From the NCBI GenBank assembly GCA_900545245.1, contig UQYV01000057.1, forward strand, positions 1-12,867: a stretch of DNA of 12,867 bases, written 5' to 3'. This stretch comes from an uncultured Bacteroidales bacterium (lineage in GTDB: Bacteria; Bacteroidota; Bacteroidia; Bacteroidales; UBA932). The translations under genes and the position numbers were made by a program. Numbering within the stretch: the first letter of the stretch is position 1; each line of letters starts with the position of its first letter. The notes under the pieces are model-generated. The model was not told the origin of the DNA and made no database searches. It saw nothing but the letters and a program-made list of their open reading frames with translations. Of this stretch, positions 12,818-12,867 are shown piece by piece.

Positions 12818-12867
12818 AGATTTGTCAATTATTTTCGAGTATAGATTTCTTTTGGAAGAAGGAGTGT
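12818..12867 (+). repeat. 50-base dispersed repeat, copy 2 (cut by window end)
   Basis: Matches the pckA-leader segment (minus strand 1844 to 1795) at 42 of 50 positions without gaps, including TAGATTTCTTTTGGA (12842-12856) and the terminal GGAGTGT (12861-12867). Similarity is still high at the last base, so the element and its hairpin probably continue beyond the window. It is oriented to lie in the leader of an unseen plus-strand gene after dut. Confidence 0.7.

Noticed and set aside
12797..12844. ATG with AAA codons after dut as the start of the next gene
   Set aside because: The frame closes after 15 codons at TAG, and the region is better explained as the upstream region of an unseen gene.

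Overview
The window is a stretch of ordinary chromosome from a member of the Bacteroidota, most likely the order Bacteroidales. The protein set fits that group: ATP-type PEP carboxykinase, a RecQ lacking HRDC, a DUF3737 protein, and a Na/Pi cotransporter with a PhoU-like tail. Several intergenic regions carry the Bacteroides-type promoter consensus (TTTG, about 19-21 bases, then TAnnTTTG), and clear Shine-Dalgarno sites are mostly absent. I see no insertion sequence, phage gene, CRISPR array, tRNA or rRNA. Genus cannot be settled from this sequence alone.

Layout: pckA (minus, 90-1697) ends in an intrinsic terminator at the left edge. A promoter-rich gap of about 360 bases separates it from a divergent pair, an alpha/beta hydrolase (2057-2986) and a recQ-family helicase (3051-4964). 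Converging on recQ is a two-gene minus-strand operon, DUF3737 (6155-6997) then malY/patB (4997-6151). Divergent from DUF3737 is a plus-strand pair, pnuC (7217-7828) and mazG (7861-8679). mazG converges on prfA (minus, 8746-9840) across one shared hairpin. prfA is divergent from a Na/Pi cotransporter gene (10102-11931), which ends in a strong terminator. About 300 bases without a recognised gene follow, then dut (12307-12738) and 129 bases of presumed upstream region for an unseen gene.

The genes do not form one pathway. They are housekeeping functions: gluconeogenesis or fermentative carbon fixation (pckA), DNA repair (recQ), sulfur amino acid or PLP metabolism (malY), uptake of an NAD or thiamine precursor (pnuC), nucleotide-pool sanitation (mazG, dut), translation termination (prfA) and phosphate transport.

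The most interesting signal is non-coding. A 50-base sequence in the pckA leader (minus strand, 1844 to 1795) recurs at 42 of 50 positions, without gaps, at the right-hand end of the window (plus strand, 12818-12867). In the pckA copy it runs into a hairpin with a GGAGTGTAC...GTATGTGACC pattern. This looks like a shared promoter/leader module or structured RNA, and possibly a recurring one. The second copy is cut off by the window end. Other points of interest are a cluster of GTGAAA half-sites between the pckA and hydrolase promoters, a bulged hairpin between the hydrolase and recQ, displaced zinc cysteines in RecQ, and a possible 40-codon ORF upstream of dut.
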